Source: Mesostigma viride (lineage: Eukaryota > Streptophyta > Mesostigmatophyceae > Mesostigmatales > Mesostigmataceae). From it: a DNA stretch of 49,681 nt. The notes under the pieces are model-generated. The model was not told the origin of the DNA and did no database searches. It saw only the letters and a program-made list of their open reading frames with translations. This document shows positions 8,066 to 17,551 of the stretch, in pieces; the stretch's first letter is position 1; the number at the start of each line of letters is the position of its first letter. The translations under genes and the position numbers were made by a program. The stretch is from NCBI GenBank assembly GCA_009746045.1, contig RPFO01001449.1:1-49681 (forward strand), written 5' to 3'.

Positions 8066-10549
8066 TCAGCGACCAGCTCTGTGGACGCGCCGTTGTTGCC
8101 GGGCCGCTTGCAGTGCCTGACGACCCAGGGGCGTCATATGCTGAATCAGACTACCGGGATACGAGCGCAGGTCCCGCTCGAAGGCCACCTGATAGGGCGA
8201 CACCTGATTTCGGCCGACCCGAGAGAGCTCCACCCACGTGCCCTCGGGCCACATGGCCAGGAATCCAGCGAGGTACTGAGGGTGAGTGAACATCAGGGTC
8301 AAAGCCGACTTGTCCACCACCCCACAACGATGAACACTAACGAAGTCCACCCCCATCTTGAATACCTCGGTGCGCACGTGGTCCTCATCATAGGTAGTCT
8401 TCAGGGTCCACGCGAAGTCTGGCGCCGTCTTGTCCAGGAAAGCACGCCCATCCACTGGGGCCACCTTGGGAGGCGCCACCGTGTGCCCTACCCCGTCCGC
8501 ATAATACTGCCAGTCCCACCAGTCCTCTGTGCCAAACTTCACGATGTGCCCCGCAGTGAAGGGGAGAAGCGGGCTGGAGGGTTGCGGCAGGGGCACCGGA
8601 ATCTGTGGTGAGAAGGTCATCTCCAGCTGTTCCCAGTATGCCCCACGGTCCACAGCACACCAGGGCCCGGCTTGAAAGACCAAAGGCTCGGGCATATACA
8701 TTCCAATGGGGGCCTGGAGCGACGGTCCCTCGAAATGCACACACATTTTCTCGGTGCGCGGCCCCGGACCACCATATCTCACCGCTCTGCCCGGCTGAGT
8801 CCGCATAAAATCCCCCAACGTCCATTCCTCAGAAGATAACCCGGGGGCTCCGGATGCCGCAGCATTGCCCACTGACGTGTCGGCCGACTGGTCGGTCTGG
8901 CGACCCTGCTGAGCCAGCAACCGTTGAAGAAGCTCTTGCTGGTTCTGCATGGCGGCCACGAGCGTCTCTATGGGCACCGAGGGCTCTGCTGGCACCAACA
9001 CGCCTGTCTCGCTGAGTCCCTGCACGGCGCGTGGCGGCGCCTCGGCTCCGGGAGGGTCGTTGAGTGCCTCCCCGGAGCAAGATGGGCCAGCTCGGCCAGG
9101 CCGGGGGCGGGGTTCCAACTCTACGATGAAGGTTGGTTCCAGTTGGCCCGCAGCCGGGGGCCCGCCCGAGGCCTCTCCAGAGGGCTCGCCCCCAGGCGGC
9201 CGCGCTGTCTGCTCCTGGATTTCCATCGTCGCCTGTCGCCGCCGCCGCTCCGTCTCCCGCTCGAGATCACGCGCGGCATCCCACGTCCGCTTCCATTGCT
9301 GATCGTTCCGATGTCTGGCTGGGGGCGGTGACGACTCGCCCCTGGAGCCGGGTTGGGAACGCGACCGCGACGAAGGTGAACGGCGGGGAACAGGCCGCTC
9401 GGGCTCGCGCCGTGTAGCTGGCCGGCTCCGCTCACCCCTTCCTGCCACCGCCTGGGTAGACCGAGGTTCCCGGCTGGAGTGCTGTCCCCAACCGGACTCA
9501 GGCGGAAGTGCGTCATGACGCACGGCGGGACGGTATCCTGGTCCGCCCACCAAGGGAGGAGGGTCACGCGGGTCACGAGGGTTCCGGGGGCGCGGGTCGC
9601 GCGGGGGAGAACGCGGGGGAGGGTAGTCTGAATCATAGCCATCACTCCCGCTGTCTTGGTCTTCGTTATCCATCTCAACGATGCGATCCAAGGCCATCCG
9701 GAGAGAGTACTGCCCCTCCCGTAGGCACTTCTCACCCCGCAATGCCCCCTCCAAAGGGAGGTACCGGGGAAACCAGTTCCGAAGGTGGTCCCGCACTGGC
9801 GCTGGGACTAGGAGCAGCAAGAGGCGCGGATAAACCAGGCTGGCCTCGACAGTGGCGATGCACTGGTTACACGGACACTCCCTCTCATGGGTAGCCCAAG
9901 CCGTGCCGGTTACCACGCCGTTGCGCACCGCGGTGCTGGTCTCTACCTTGAACCCCACATTCCTTCGAATGTGCAGCTGGAATTTCTCCAGCGGACCGGG
10001 GGCGACACGGGACAAAATGGAATCGGCCCGGTGTTCGGACGGCATCCGATTATGACGCCGCCGCCGCCGCTCGAGTAGGGTCTCACCCTCCTTGCCGTAG
10101 TCACGCAGAAACATACGAGGGTTAAAGGTCTCCTCGTTCATCTCTTTCACCAACTGCAAGGTGCGCGCGTCTGGTGCCACCGGTCGGCGGGCCCCGCCTC
10201 CTGACCCCCCAGCTCCTGAAATATCTCCTCGGACCGCAGGCTCTCCGCGAGCTGTCTGCGTCCTTGCCTCTGATGCCGGAGGCTGACCACGAGCAGGTAC
10301 CGGCCCAAACTGCTGACTGGGCGGCTCGGGGGACTCTGGATCTGGCATCTCCAGGTCGACTAAATCACCCTCGCTCTGGACCCCGTCTGCTGCATCAGGA
10401 ATGTCGGTATCCGCTGCCTCCGCGGCATTGGAAGTCGTGTCTCTGGGATGCGCCTCCGCGGCGTCCCCCTGCAAAAGCAACACACGACAACAGAGGTATC
10501 GGTCAACGTGCACCTTGATACCTGACTCACACAACCTCACTTCCTGCAT
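8066..10549 (-). CDS. G2 3' accessory ORF (827 aa, downstream of integrase)
   Basis: An intact 827-codon ORF starts at ATG 10549, 13 nt after the pol stop, and ends ~210 nt before the polypurine tract: the position where some gypsy elements carry env or another extra gene. Residues 1-125 are acidic and Pro/Ala-rich. Residues 130-290 form a conserved domain with a basic helix (161-165), HERECPCNQC (221-230, possible zinc ligands) and GALRGEKCLREGQYSLR. Residues ~300-600 are low complexity with Arg/Ser and Pro runs. Residues ~610-815 form a second conserved domain rich in Trp and Tyr (AVDRGAYWEQLEMTF, EDWWDWQYY, FTHPQYLAGFLAMWPEGTW). No signal peptide or clear membrane span is seen, so an envelope is unlikely. 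Homologues are in G1 and, more distantly, G5. The function is unknown. The short gap after pol suggests reinitiation or a subgenomic RNA. Confidence 0.85.
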   Translation of the reverse strand: MQEVRLCESGIKVHVDRYLCCRVLLLQGDAAEAHPRDTTSNAAEAADTDIPDAADGVQSEGDLVDLEMPDPESPEPPSQQFGPVPARGQPPASEARTQTARGEPAVRGDISGAGGSGGGARRPVAPDARTLQLVKEMNEETFNPRMFLRDYGKEGETLLERRRRRHNRMPSEHRADSILSRVAPGPLEKFQLHIRRNVGFKVETSTAVRNGVVTGTAWATHERECPCNQCIATVEASLVYPRLLLLLVPAPVRDHLRNWFPRYLPLEGALRGEKCLREGQYSLRMALDRIVEMDNEDQDSGSDGYDSDYPPPRSPPRDPRPRNPRDPRDPPPLVGGPGYRPAVRHDALPPESGWGQHSSREPRSTQAVAGRGERSRPATRREPERPVPRRSPSSRSRSQPGSRGESSPPPARHRNDQQWKRTWDAARDLERETERRRRQATMEIQEQTARPPGGEPSGEASGGPPAAGQLEPTFIVELEPRPRPGRAGPSCSGEALNDPPGAEAPPRAVQGLSETGVLVPAEPSVPIETLVAAMQNQQELLQRLLAQQGRQTDQSADTSVGNAAASGAPGLSSEEWTLGDFMRTQPGRAVRYGGPGPRTEKMCVHFEGPSLQAPIGMYMPEPLVFQAGPWCAVDRGAYWEQLEMTFSPQIPVPLPQPSSPLLPFTAGHIVKFGTEDWWDWQYYADGVGHTVAPPKVAPVDGRAFLDKTAPDFAWTLKTTYDEDHVRTEVFKMGVDFVSVHRCGVVDKSALTLMFTHPQYLAGFLAMWPEGTWVELSRVGRNQVSPYQVAFERDLRSYPGSLIQHMTPLGRQALQAARQQRRVHRAGR

Positions 10550-10562
10550 TGTGTGGAGTCCT

Positions 10563-12260
10563 CTATCGTAAGTGGTGCGTCTTCTTGTATGCCTCTAGTA
10601 AACGAGCGCACCCGGCTAGCTCAGTCGCGGTGCGCCAGGAGTCCTCTGACTCATGCTGTGCAAATCGCCATCGCACGCGGTATTGTCGTTGGACTCCGCG
10701 TCCTCGCTTGACGTCCCGGTGTCCCACAATCTCCGCCACCTCATCCTCTTGTTCCCCCGTGTCCGGATTGAACTCCAACGGGGCTGGGGGATTTACCCGG
10801 CCCTGGATGGTGTTCTGGTGATACAGCTTGAGCTGGTCACGATGGAACCGGTTGGACGTGAGGTTCCATGACACGGGGATGTCCACCTGGAACATGACCT
10901 CGTCGAACTTGTCGAGGACCTTGTAGGGGCCCAAGAACATGGGACGGAGCTTCGTCTTCAGCTCCTTCTCCACCTTGTGAGCGAAACGTCCGATCTGCGG
11001 GCCCTCCACCAGGACCCAGTCGCCCACCTCGATGGGTGGCGTCCGAGCATCCCGCTTCCCTGCTGTCCTGGCCATGTACCGCTCTGCCGCTGCGCGATAA
11101 CCCTGGACGGCGCTGTTATGCGCCTGGTGCATCTGCTGCAGCAGCCGCTCGACCCCTTGCAGGGTATCCCGTTTGATCTGATCCTCACCACGTTCTGGAC
11201 TCAGGAGCAAATCGGGCGGCGTGAGGGGATGTCGGCCGGAGTTGAGGAAAAAGGGAGTGAATCCGTGAGCGGCCTGGGGGGCATTATTCAGAGAAAATTC
11301 CACCAAGCCTAGGAGTTCCTCCCAATTGCTACCCACCGCGTCGGTGTAGTGGCGCATGGTCTCTTGCACCGTACGGTTCAGCCGCTCCACCATGTGCGAC
11401 GAAGAGCTGTGGTAGGCCGTGCCCAGTGACACCTTGGTGCCCAACCGCTCGAAGAACTCCTGCCAGAATTTGGCCGTGAAGAGCTTGTCGCGGTCAGAGA
11501 TGAACTGTCGACTGAGCCCGTGGAACCGGAACACGTGGGTAAGGTATAGCTTGGCACACCCTTCCGCCGTGAGGTCGGCAGGACAGGGGGCCAGATGACA
11601 CATACGCGTCAGTCGGTCCACAAACACCAAGACCATGCTGTTGCCGCTCTTCGTCTTCTTGAATGGACCGATGAAATCCATCATGATGGAGTCCCACGGA
11701 CCCATCGGATCCGGTAACGTCTTTGGGACGGCTTGAGAGCCCGTGTTCCTGGACTTCATGATCTGGCACGAGGGGCACTGGCGCACGTACGTCTTGATAT
11801 ACTCCGTCATCCCTGGCCAATAGAAATGCTTACGGGCCCGTGGGAGAAGGCGATGTATTCCTTGGTGACCGCCTAGGAGGGAGTCATGGAGCTCGTGGAG
11901 CAAGGCTGCTCTACACAGCTCGGGGACGTACAGCCGCCATTCATCCGGCTGGACACACACGAGCAGGCGCCCTTCCTGGAACTTGCACGGGAAAGCGCCC
12001 ATCTGCTGCGGGTGTGCCCTGATGGCCTCGAGGGCCGCTTCTTCTGTGACCGTGAAACGACTTATCATCGTCTCTAGGTCAGATGTGACCGTGAACACAT
12101 CCTCTGCCGAGTCCTCTGCGTCCGCCATCACCTGGTTGACGAACTCTGAAAAGACTGTGGGAGGGCCGAGCGGATGAAGCTGAAAAATTCCCTGGGGCGG
12201 CACCACATGACTGAGTGGCACGCGCGTGTGCGACCCCTCCCCTCCCCCGGGGGTCTCCAC
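10563..12260 (-). CDS. G2 integrase with GPY/F motif and chromodomain
   Basis: This frame covers the Ty3/gypsy integrase. It has an HHCC zinc domain (H125, H132, C162, C165), a DDE core (D195 in IMMDFIGPF, D256 in ISDRDKLF, E292 in MVERLNRT), a GPY/F-type motif LGPYKVL (443-449) and a chromodomain-like C-terminus (about 508-555, VAEIVGHRD... YRVRWR... SEDSWRT). Integrase joins element DNA to the target, and the chromodomain can steer it to chromatin. The family is chromovirus-like Ty3/gypsy. It should be one polyprotein with RT and RNase H, but the frame differs from the RNase H frame, so a frameshift lies at about 12130-12260 in the linker. The true N-terminus is therefore not at 12260. Confidence 0.92.
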   Translation of the reverse strand: METPGGGEGSHTRVPLSHVVPPQGIFQLHPLGPPTVFSEFVNQVMADAEDSAEDVFTVTSDLETMISRFTVTEEAALEAIRAHPQQMGAFPCKFQEGRLLVCVQPDEWRLYVPELCRAALLHELHDSLLGGHQGIHRLLPRARKHFYWPGMTEYIKTYVRQCPSCQIMKSRNTGSQAVPKTLPDPMGPWDSIMMDFIGPFKKTKSGNSMVLVFVDRLTRMCHLAPCPADLTAEGCAKLYLTHVFRFHGLSRQFISDRDKLFTAKFWQEFFERLGTKVSLGTAYHSSSSHMVERLNRTVQETMRHYTDAVGSNWEELLGLVEFSLNNAPQAAHGFTPFFLNSGRHPLTPPDLLLSPERGEDQIKRDTLQGVERLLQQMHQAHNSAVQGYRAAAERYMARTAGKRDARTPPIEVGDWVLVEGPQIGRFAHKVEKELKTKLRPMFLGPYKVLDKFDEVMFQVDIPVSWNLTSNRFHRDQLKLYHQNTIQGRVNPPAPLEFNPDTGEQEDEVAEIVGHRDVKRGRGVQRQYRVRWRFAQHESEDSWRTATELAGCARLLEAYKKTHHLR

Positions 12261-12892
12261 GTCCTCGTGGGAACCCTGACGGAAAGGCTCATCCAGGGCA
12301 CGGGAGACAAGTCATCCATGGTGGTGTGCCCGAGATGAAAAAGATGGCGGGCCCGAGGAGACCGTGGCTCCGCGCCGTAGGCGGTCCCCGGGGCGGCCAC
12401 TGGGACGCAGGTGGTATGCAGCACGTCCATGTCCTCGTAGAACCAATAGTCAGCCCGTCGCGAGAGGGCGTCGGGCACCACGTTGTCCGCGCCCTTGACG
12501 TATTGGATCTTAAACGGGGCGAATTGCGACAAGTACTCCATCCACCGCGCTTGACGGGGCGTCAGGTTGGGCTGCACCAGGAGGTGGGTGAGAGGCCGGT
12601 GGTCGGTGTGGATCACCAGGCGGTGGGGGTCAAGATCCCCTTGCTCACTAATGGCCACCGCGAACTGTGCGCCCAGAAGATGGTGACGCCACGTGTGGCA
12701 GCAGTAAACTACCGCCAAGAGTTCCTGTTGGTGTACTGGATAATTCCGTTCCGCCGGAATCATCGTACGTGAGATGTACTCAAGGGGCTGCAGACCCTTG
12801 CCTTGATCCTGCAGGAGAACGCCCCCGATGGCCACCTTGCTGGCGTCAGTAGCCACAACGAAAGGAAGGGACGGGTCCGGCAGGACGAGGAT
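12128..12892 (-). CDS. G2 RNase H (C-terminal part of RT-RNase H)
   Basis: This is a Ty3/gypsy RNase H: ATDAS (first catalytic Asp), QQELLAVVY (Glu), HTDHRPLTHLL (Asp) and the terminal VPDALSRR. It removes RNA from the RNA:DNA hybrid. Homology begins at RT-connection residues LVLPDPSLPFVV, and everything right of 12892 belongs to tandem array TA, which cut the gene here. The other half resumes at 22221. Past ~12250 the frame reads into unrelated residues, which shows the frameshift before integrase. Confidence 0.88.
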   Translation of the reverse strand: MLVLPDPSLPFVVATDASKVAIGGVLLQDQGKGLQPLEYISRTMIPAERNYPVHQQELLAVVYCCHTWRHHLLGAQFAVAISEQGDLDPHRLVIHTDHRPLTHLLVQPNLTPRQARWMEYLSQFAPFKIQYVKGADNVVPDALSRRADYWFYEDMDVLHTTCVPVAAPGTAYGAEPRSPRARHLFHLGHTTMDDLSPVPWMSLSVRVPTRTWRPPGEGRGRTRACHSVMWCRPREFFSFIRSALPQSFQSSSTR

Positions 12893-14018
12893 GTCGCGTT
12901 TACGTGCCATTATATCCTAGCCTATCACTTGGAAGGCATATCCATAGCAATAGAGTACTCTTGTGTGTGATCCACTATATTAAATCCAGTGTGAGATGCA
13001 GGTCACGGACATACTTGGCCGCCGACCTCATGACAGGCAATTCTGTAGCCAGCCAGGTGTAGAATAAAACCATGATGCTTTATATATTTGGAAAGCAACC
13101 AAACCATTCACATTTAATTTCAAAAGACATCGACAAGAATACAAGTGTTGTCTAGTCGTATAATGTCGTACTTGTGCGTCACTGTCCAAATAAGGCTAAG
13201 CGGTTCTTGATAACCTAGCAGGCCTCGGGTGACGCCACACTGCTCCGCTTGGCTTACGGCTGGCAGTGTCCTTTAGCGCCCCCTATCCTGTCTACCTATC
13301 CCGCTTACCCCAGCTATGGCTCACTGGCCAACGACGACCGGGTTCCTTCCCGAGTCTCGCCCACAATACACACATCATCTTGACGAAACCAAACAGTTAT
13401 CACTTCCGTCAACCAATCTCATGACAATTACTCATTGCAACCACTCTCGGGGGCTGCTCCGGATTGTTCCACTATTAAACCCCTTGACGACAACACCAAG
13501 TTGTGAGGGAGAGTAACGAGCGAACAACGACCACCATGGCCGCTGCCGTGCTCCTAAATACCTCCAAAAATCCCGGCATCCATGCGCTGTCCATTTGCCA
13601 GCAAGCCGCCTGACGTGCAGTTAGACTGCCAGCAAAATGCTTAGCAAGTCTGTTCGACAGCCACGTGCGAGCCAGCACACCGCACACTACGATCTGCGTA
13701 TCTAACTTTGTCCGATGGACTGAACATCATTCCGTCTGGACAATACAAAAGATTCGTAACTGCCAAATGTCACGCACCGGAATATTGCGCAAGCCACCAA
13801 GGCTTTGCGCCCCAAAGTCTTGTGCCTGAACCTAAGTCAGGTCACCTAAGACTGTCACTCTAGAAATTCAGGCCTTTCCGGCGCGGCGCTCCACACCGGC
13901 CCAAGGAACAAAGCCTGCGGCCTACTGAATCGGAACCAACCAAACGTCGGTAACGATTCCGATTACGGCAACCGCGTAACTTCTTGAGTGCACGGACGTA
14001 TATGATCACGGACGTGAC
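12893..14018 (+). repeat. TA unit 1 (internal deletion)
   Basis: The first 85 bp match units 2 and 3. The sequence then jumps straight to the block starting AATCCAGTGTGAG, missing the segment with C-run and minisatellite. The rest matches unit 2 with a few single-base differences. Confidence 0.85.
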
Positions 14019-14022
14019 AGCT

Positions 14023-15457
14023 GTCGCGTTTACGTGCCATTATATCCTAGCCTATCACTTGGAAGGCATATCCATAGCAATAGAGTACTCTTGTGTGTGA
14101 TCCACTATATTCCCCCCCACTTTTTAGCTCGAAAAAATGAAGAGCCAAAAAGTCAAAAAGAGGATCACATAGGGAAAAAAAATTCCCACGACAGGACCAC
14201 ACATGCTTTTCAAATAGGCTAAGCAATAACCTCTTCAGTGCTTTTTCAAGGATAAGCATAATCCTCTTCATGGCTTTTTCAAGGATAAGCCTAATCCGCT
14301 TCATAGCTTTTTACAGGATAAGCTTAATCCTCTTCCAAGTGCTCGACCCTGCAAGCACCTTGGGTATACCTCCGGCTCGGGCTGGCCGAACTGAACCCGC
14401 CAAGGGTTGTTCGCTCGTTAAAATCCAGTGTGAGATGCAGGTCACGGACATACTTGGCCGCCGACCTCATGACAGGCAATTCCGTAGCCAGCCAGGTGTA
14501 GAATAAAACCATGATGCTTTATATATTTGGAAAGCAACCAAACCATTCACATTTAATTTCAAAAGACATCGACAAGAATACAAGTGTTGTCTAGTCGTAT
14601 AATGTCGTACTTGTGCGTCACTGTCCAAATAAGGCTAAGCGGTTCTTGATAACCTAGCAGGCCTCGGGTGACGCCACACTGCTCCGCTTGGCTTACGGCT
14701 GGCAGTGTCCTTTAGCGCCCCCTATCCTGTCTACCTATCCCGCTTACCCCAGCTATGGCTCACTGGCCAACGACGACCGGGTTCCTTCCCGAGTCTCGCC
14801 CACAATACACACATCATCTTGACGAAACCAAACAGTTATCACTTCCGTCAACCAATCTCATGACAATTACTCATTGCAACCACTCTCGGGGGCTGCTCCG
14901 GATTGTTCCACTATTAAACCCCTTGACGACAACACCAAGTTGTGAGGGAGAGTAACGAGCGAACAACGACCACCATGGCCGCTGCCGTGCTCCTAAATAC
15001 CTCCAAAAATCCCGGCATCCATGCGCTGTCCCATTTGCCAGCAAGCCGCCTGACGTGCAGTTAGACTGCCAGCAAAATGCTTAGCAAGTCTGTTCGACAG
15101 CCACGTGCGAGCCAGCACACCGCACACTACGATCTGCGTATCTAACTTTGTCCGATGGACTGAACATCATTCCGTCTGGACAATACAAAAGATTCGTAAC
15201 TGCCAAATGTCACGCACCGGAATATTGCGCAAGCCACCAAGGCTTTGCGCCCCAAAGTCTTGTGCCTGAACCTAAGTCAGGTCACTAAGACTGTCACTCT
15301 AGAAATTCAGGCCTTTCCGGCGCGGCGCTCCACACCGGCCCAAGGAACAAAGCCTGCGGCCTACTGAATCGGAACCAACCAAACGTCGGTAACGATTCCG
15401 ATTACGGCAACCGCGTAACTTCTTGAGTGCACGGACGTAAATGATCACGGACGTGAC
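14023..15457 (+). repeat. TA unit 2 (full length)
   Basis: Complete 1435-bp unit: an 85-bp head, a ~310-bp block starting with a run of seven C and including a ~34-bp minisatellite (14222-14340), and a ~1040-bp tail shared with unit 1. Confidence 0.85.
14222..14340 (+). repeat. ~34-bp minisatellite inside TA unit 2
   Basis: Three to four degenerate copies of a unit around CTTTTTCAAGGATAAGC followed by ATAATCCTCTTCA. The same stretch recurs at 15661-15779 in unit 3 and is absent from unit 1. Confidence 0.75.
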
Positions 15458-15461
15458 AGCT

Positions 15462-16018
15462 GTCGCGTTTACGTGCCATTATATCCTAGCCTATCACTTG
15501 GAAGGCATATCCATAGCAATAGAGTACTCTTGTGTGTGATCCACTATATTCCCCCCCACTTTTTAGCTCGAAAAAATGAAGAGCCAAAAAGTCAAAAAGA
15601 GGATCACATAGGGAAAAAAAATTCCCACGACAGGACCACACATGCTTTTCAAATAGGCTAAGCAATAACCTCTTCAGTGCTTTTTCAAGGATAAGCATAA
15701 TCCTCTTCATGGCTTTTTCAAGGATAAGCCTAATCCGCTTCATAGCTTTTTACAGGATAAGCTTAATCCTCTTCCAAGTGCTCGACCCTGCAAGCACCTT
15801 GGGTATACCTCCGGCTCGGGCTGGCCGAACTGAACCCGCCAAGGGTTGTTCGCTCGTTAAAATCCAGTGTGAGATGCAGGTCACGGACATACTTGGCCGC
15901 CGACCTCATGACAGGCAATTCCGTAGCCAGCCAGGTGTAGAATAAAACCATGATGCTTTATATATTTGGAAAGCAACCAAACCATTCACATTTAATTTCA
16001 AAAGACATCGACAAGAAT
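15462..16018 (+). repeat. TA unit 3, left part
   Basis: Matches unit 2 up to ACAAGAAT, where D1 is inserted. The unit resumes at 21342. Confidence 0.85.
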
Positions 16019-16226
16019 TTGGTGAGCTATGCTCATTTTATCTATGACTAACCTGCTGAGCGGAGAATGCAACGCCGTATAGCACCAAAGGAAAAAATAA
16101 TTTTAGAAAAAAATATTTTTTGTGCTGGCACCCGTACCCCAGCCACCCAGGTAGGGGTTGGCTGGAGAGGTGGTTGCTATAAAGGGTGGGCTTCCATTCT
16201 AGGGAAGCAGGTTGTTTCTTTTGCCT
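16019..16226 (+). repeat. D1 split direct repeat A1 with promoter
   Basis: Starts TTGGTGAGCTATGC and ends TTTTGCCT, matching A2 (20915-21120). It contains CTATAAAG at 16178-16185, a TATA box ~110 bp ahead of the Gag start. Confidence 0.9.
16178..16185 (+). promoter_or_regulatory. TATA box of D1
   Basis: CTATAAAG in repeat A1, repeated in A2 at 21071-21078. Its location upstream of Gag fits the transcription start of the element. Confidence 0.65.
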
Positions 16227-16294
16227 GAGAACCTCAAGTGACCACATCACAAAAAACAAAACGCAATATAACACATCAAGCATTATAACCCACC

Positions 16295-17398
16295 ATGACC
16301 TCAGTGACAGCCCCAGAGCGGAATTTCATAGCAAAGCTCAAGCAAGAAGCCAGGGAGGGATGCACCCCAAAGGAGGCCGCAACTGCGGTCCAGAAGATCC
16401 TAGGGGAGGGGCATTGGCTAGAGCGGATCCAGAAGCTCAATCCGGGGCGTGCCAAGAACGTCATGGACGTGTTGGAGAAAAGGGGGTTTGTCAGCGACTG
16501 GGATGGGGAGGAGGCCCTGGCCGATGTGCTAGCAGCGCAACTGGGGGAGGCTATTGCAGAGCCGGATCCACCAGTGTCAGCAGGTGGGGTGGGAGCTGGG
16601 GGTGTTCCCCCTTCGGCAGGTGGAGGCGGAGGGGCGGGGCATGGTGGACCGGGCGCTGGCGAGGAGGATGGCGCCCCTGGGGCGATCGACCAGGATGTGG
16701 CGGACCTAGACCGGAACATAGGTCGGCTGCTGGGCACCGAGACGGGCTATGCAACGCCAGCGGGAGGGCTTCCATCCCGCCCGGGCAACGCCCGCACTGG
16801 CGGAGATATTGGCGACCTGATATCGGCCATGTCGAAGCTGCTGGACCAGGCAAAGACTCCAGCAACTGCAAGCCCAGCCGCAGCGGCGACTGCTGGCAGG
16901 CTGGCGCGCACGAAGGGGGTGGCGCTGAGCGGGCATGCAGTGCCGGTCCTGGTGAGCAACATGCTGGAGGCGGTGCTGCCGGGGATGCTGGACTACGCAG
17001 AGAGCGTGGGGGGGAAGTCAATCCGTGCATCGTTAATGCTGACGATGCACGGCAGCTCAGCCAGCGGGGAGAGGAGGATGCTGCTCCTGCAGATGGCAGG
17101 AATTCTGGACACGATGGTGACAGAATTTGGCTACTGGGCCACGCCACGCTCCGAAGTAATTCTGGAGCTGGCAGCAGCCGAGTACCTGGCAAAGCTGATC
17201 ACGGCATGCCAGCTGGTGGATGTGGGGTCGACGGGTTGGAAGGGGACTCCGTCGGCAATGCTGCCATTCCAGGAGGGTGGAGCAATGCTGGCGTCTCCGG
17301 CGGTGCGGGCGGCGATGAGCATGGGGAAGCTGCAGCACAAGCTGGAGCAGGGTCCCGGCAAGAAGGGGCAGGGCGGCCCGTCCAACAACAACAAGTGA
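16295..17398 (+). CDS. D1 Gag-like ORF1
   Basis: A 367-codon ORF starts at ATG 16295 (MTSVTAPERNF), the first ATG after the TATA region, and ends in TGA. It is helical at the N-terminus, with a Gly/Ala-rich linker (about residues 95-130), then a longer helical domain, and a basic Lys/Gly/Asn tail. No zinc knuckle is present, as in many DIRS-class Gag proteins. It probably packages element RNA. The plus-frame reading through the same DNA at 16186-17637 is a shadow. RT starts ~150-200 nt downstream. Confidence 0.75.
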   Translation: MTSVTAPERNFIAKLKQEAREGCTPKEAATAVQKILGEGHWLERIQKLNPGRAKNVMDVLEKRGFVSDWDGEEALADVLAAQLGEAIAEPDPPVSAGGVGAGGVPPSAGGGGGAGHGGPGAGEEDGAPGAIDQDVADLDRNIGRLLGTETGYATPAGGLPSRPGNARTGGDIGDLISAMSKLLDQAKTPATASPAAAATAGRLARTKGVALSGHAVPVLVSNMLEAVLPGMLDYAESVGGKSIRASLMLTMHGSSASGERRMLLLQMAGILDTMVTEFGYWATPRSEVILELAAAEYLAKLITACQLVDVGSTGWKGTPSAMLPFQEGGAMLASPAVRAAMSMGKLQHKLEQGPGKKGQGGPSNNNK

Positions 17399-17551
17399 GG
17401 GAGCGGTGCCTTCTTCCACTACCTCTTCCAGCACCCCTGCCACCTCGTGACTGGTGGCAGCAGGTACGCTCAGGCCGTAGGCGCGATAGGATGAGTCGGG
17501 CTTTTAATGCTCGCACACTAGCCTGTCAGACGGTTAGGGCGTTAAACTGGA

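Noticed and set aside
8066-10549. Envelope gene in the 3' ORF of G2
   Set aside because: Position fits, but there is no signal peptide, furin-like site or membrane span. The Leu-rich run near 243-248 is too short.
13316-13516. Conserved 66-codon ORF repeated three times (13316, 14755, 21517)
   Set aside because: Identity comes from the recent tandem duplication of TA, with no coding-type substitutions and no recognisable domain.
14023-15457. TA as a TRIM/LARD LTR retrotransposon
   Set aside because: No TG...CA termini, primer site or polypurine tract could be found; ends are GTCGCG and GTGAC.
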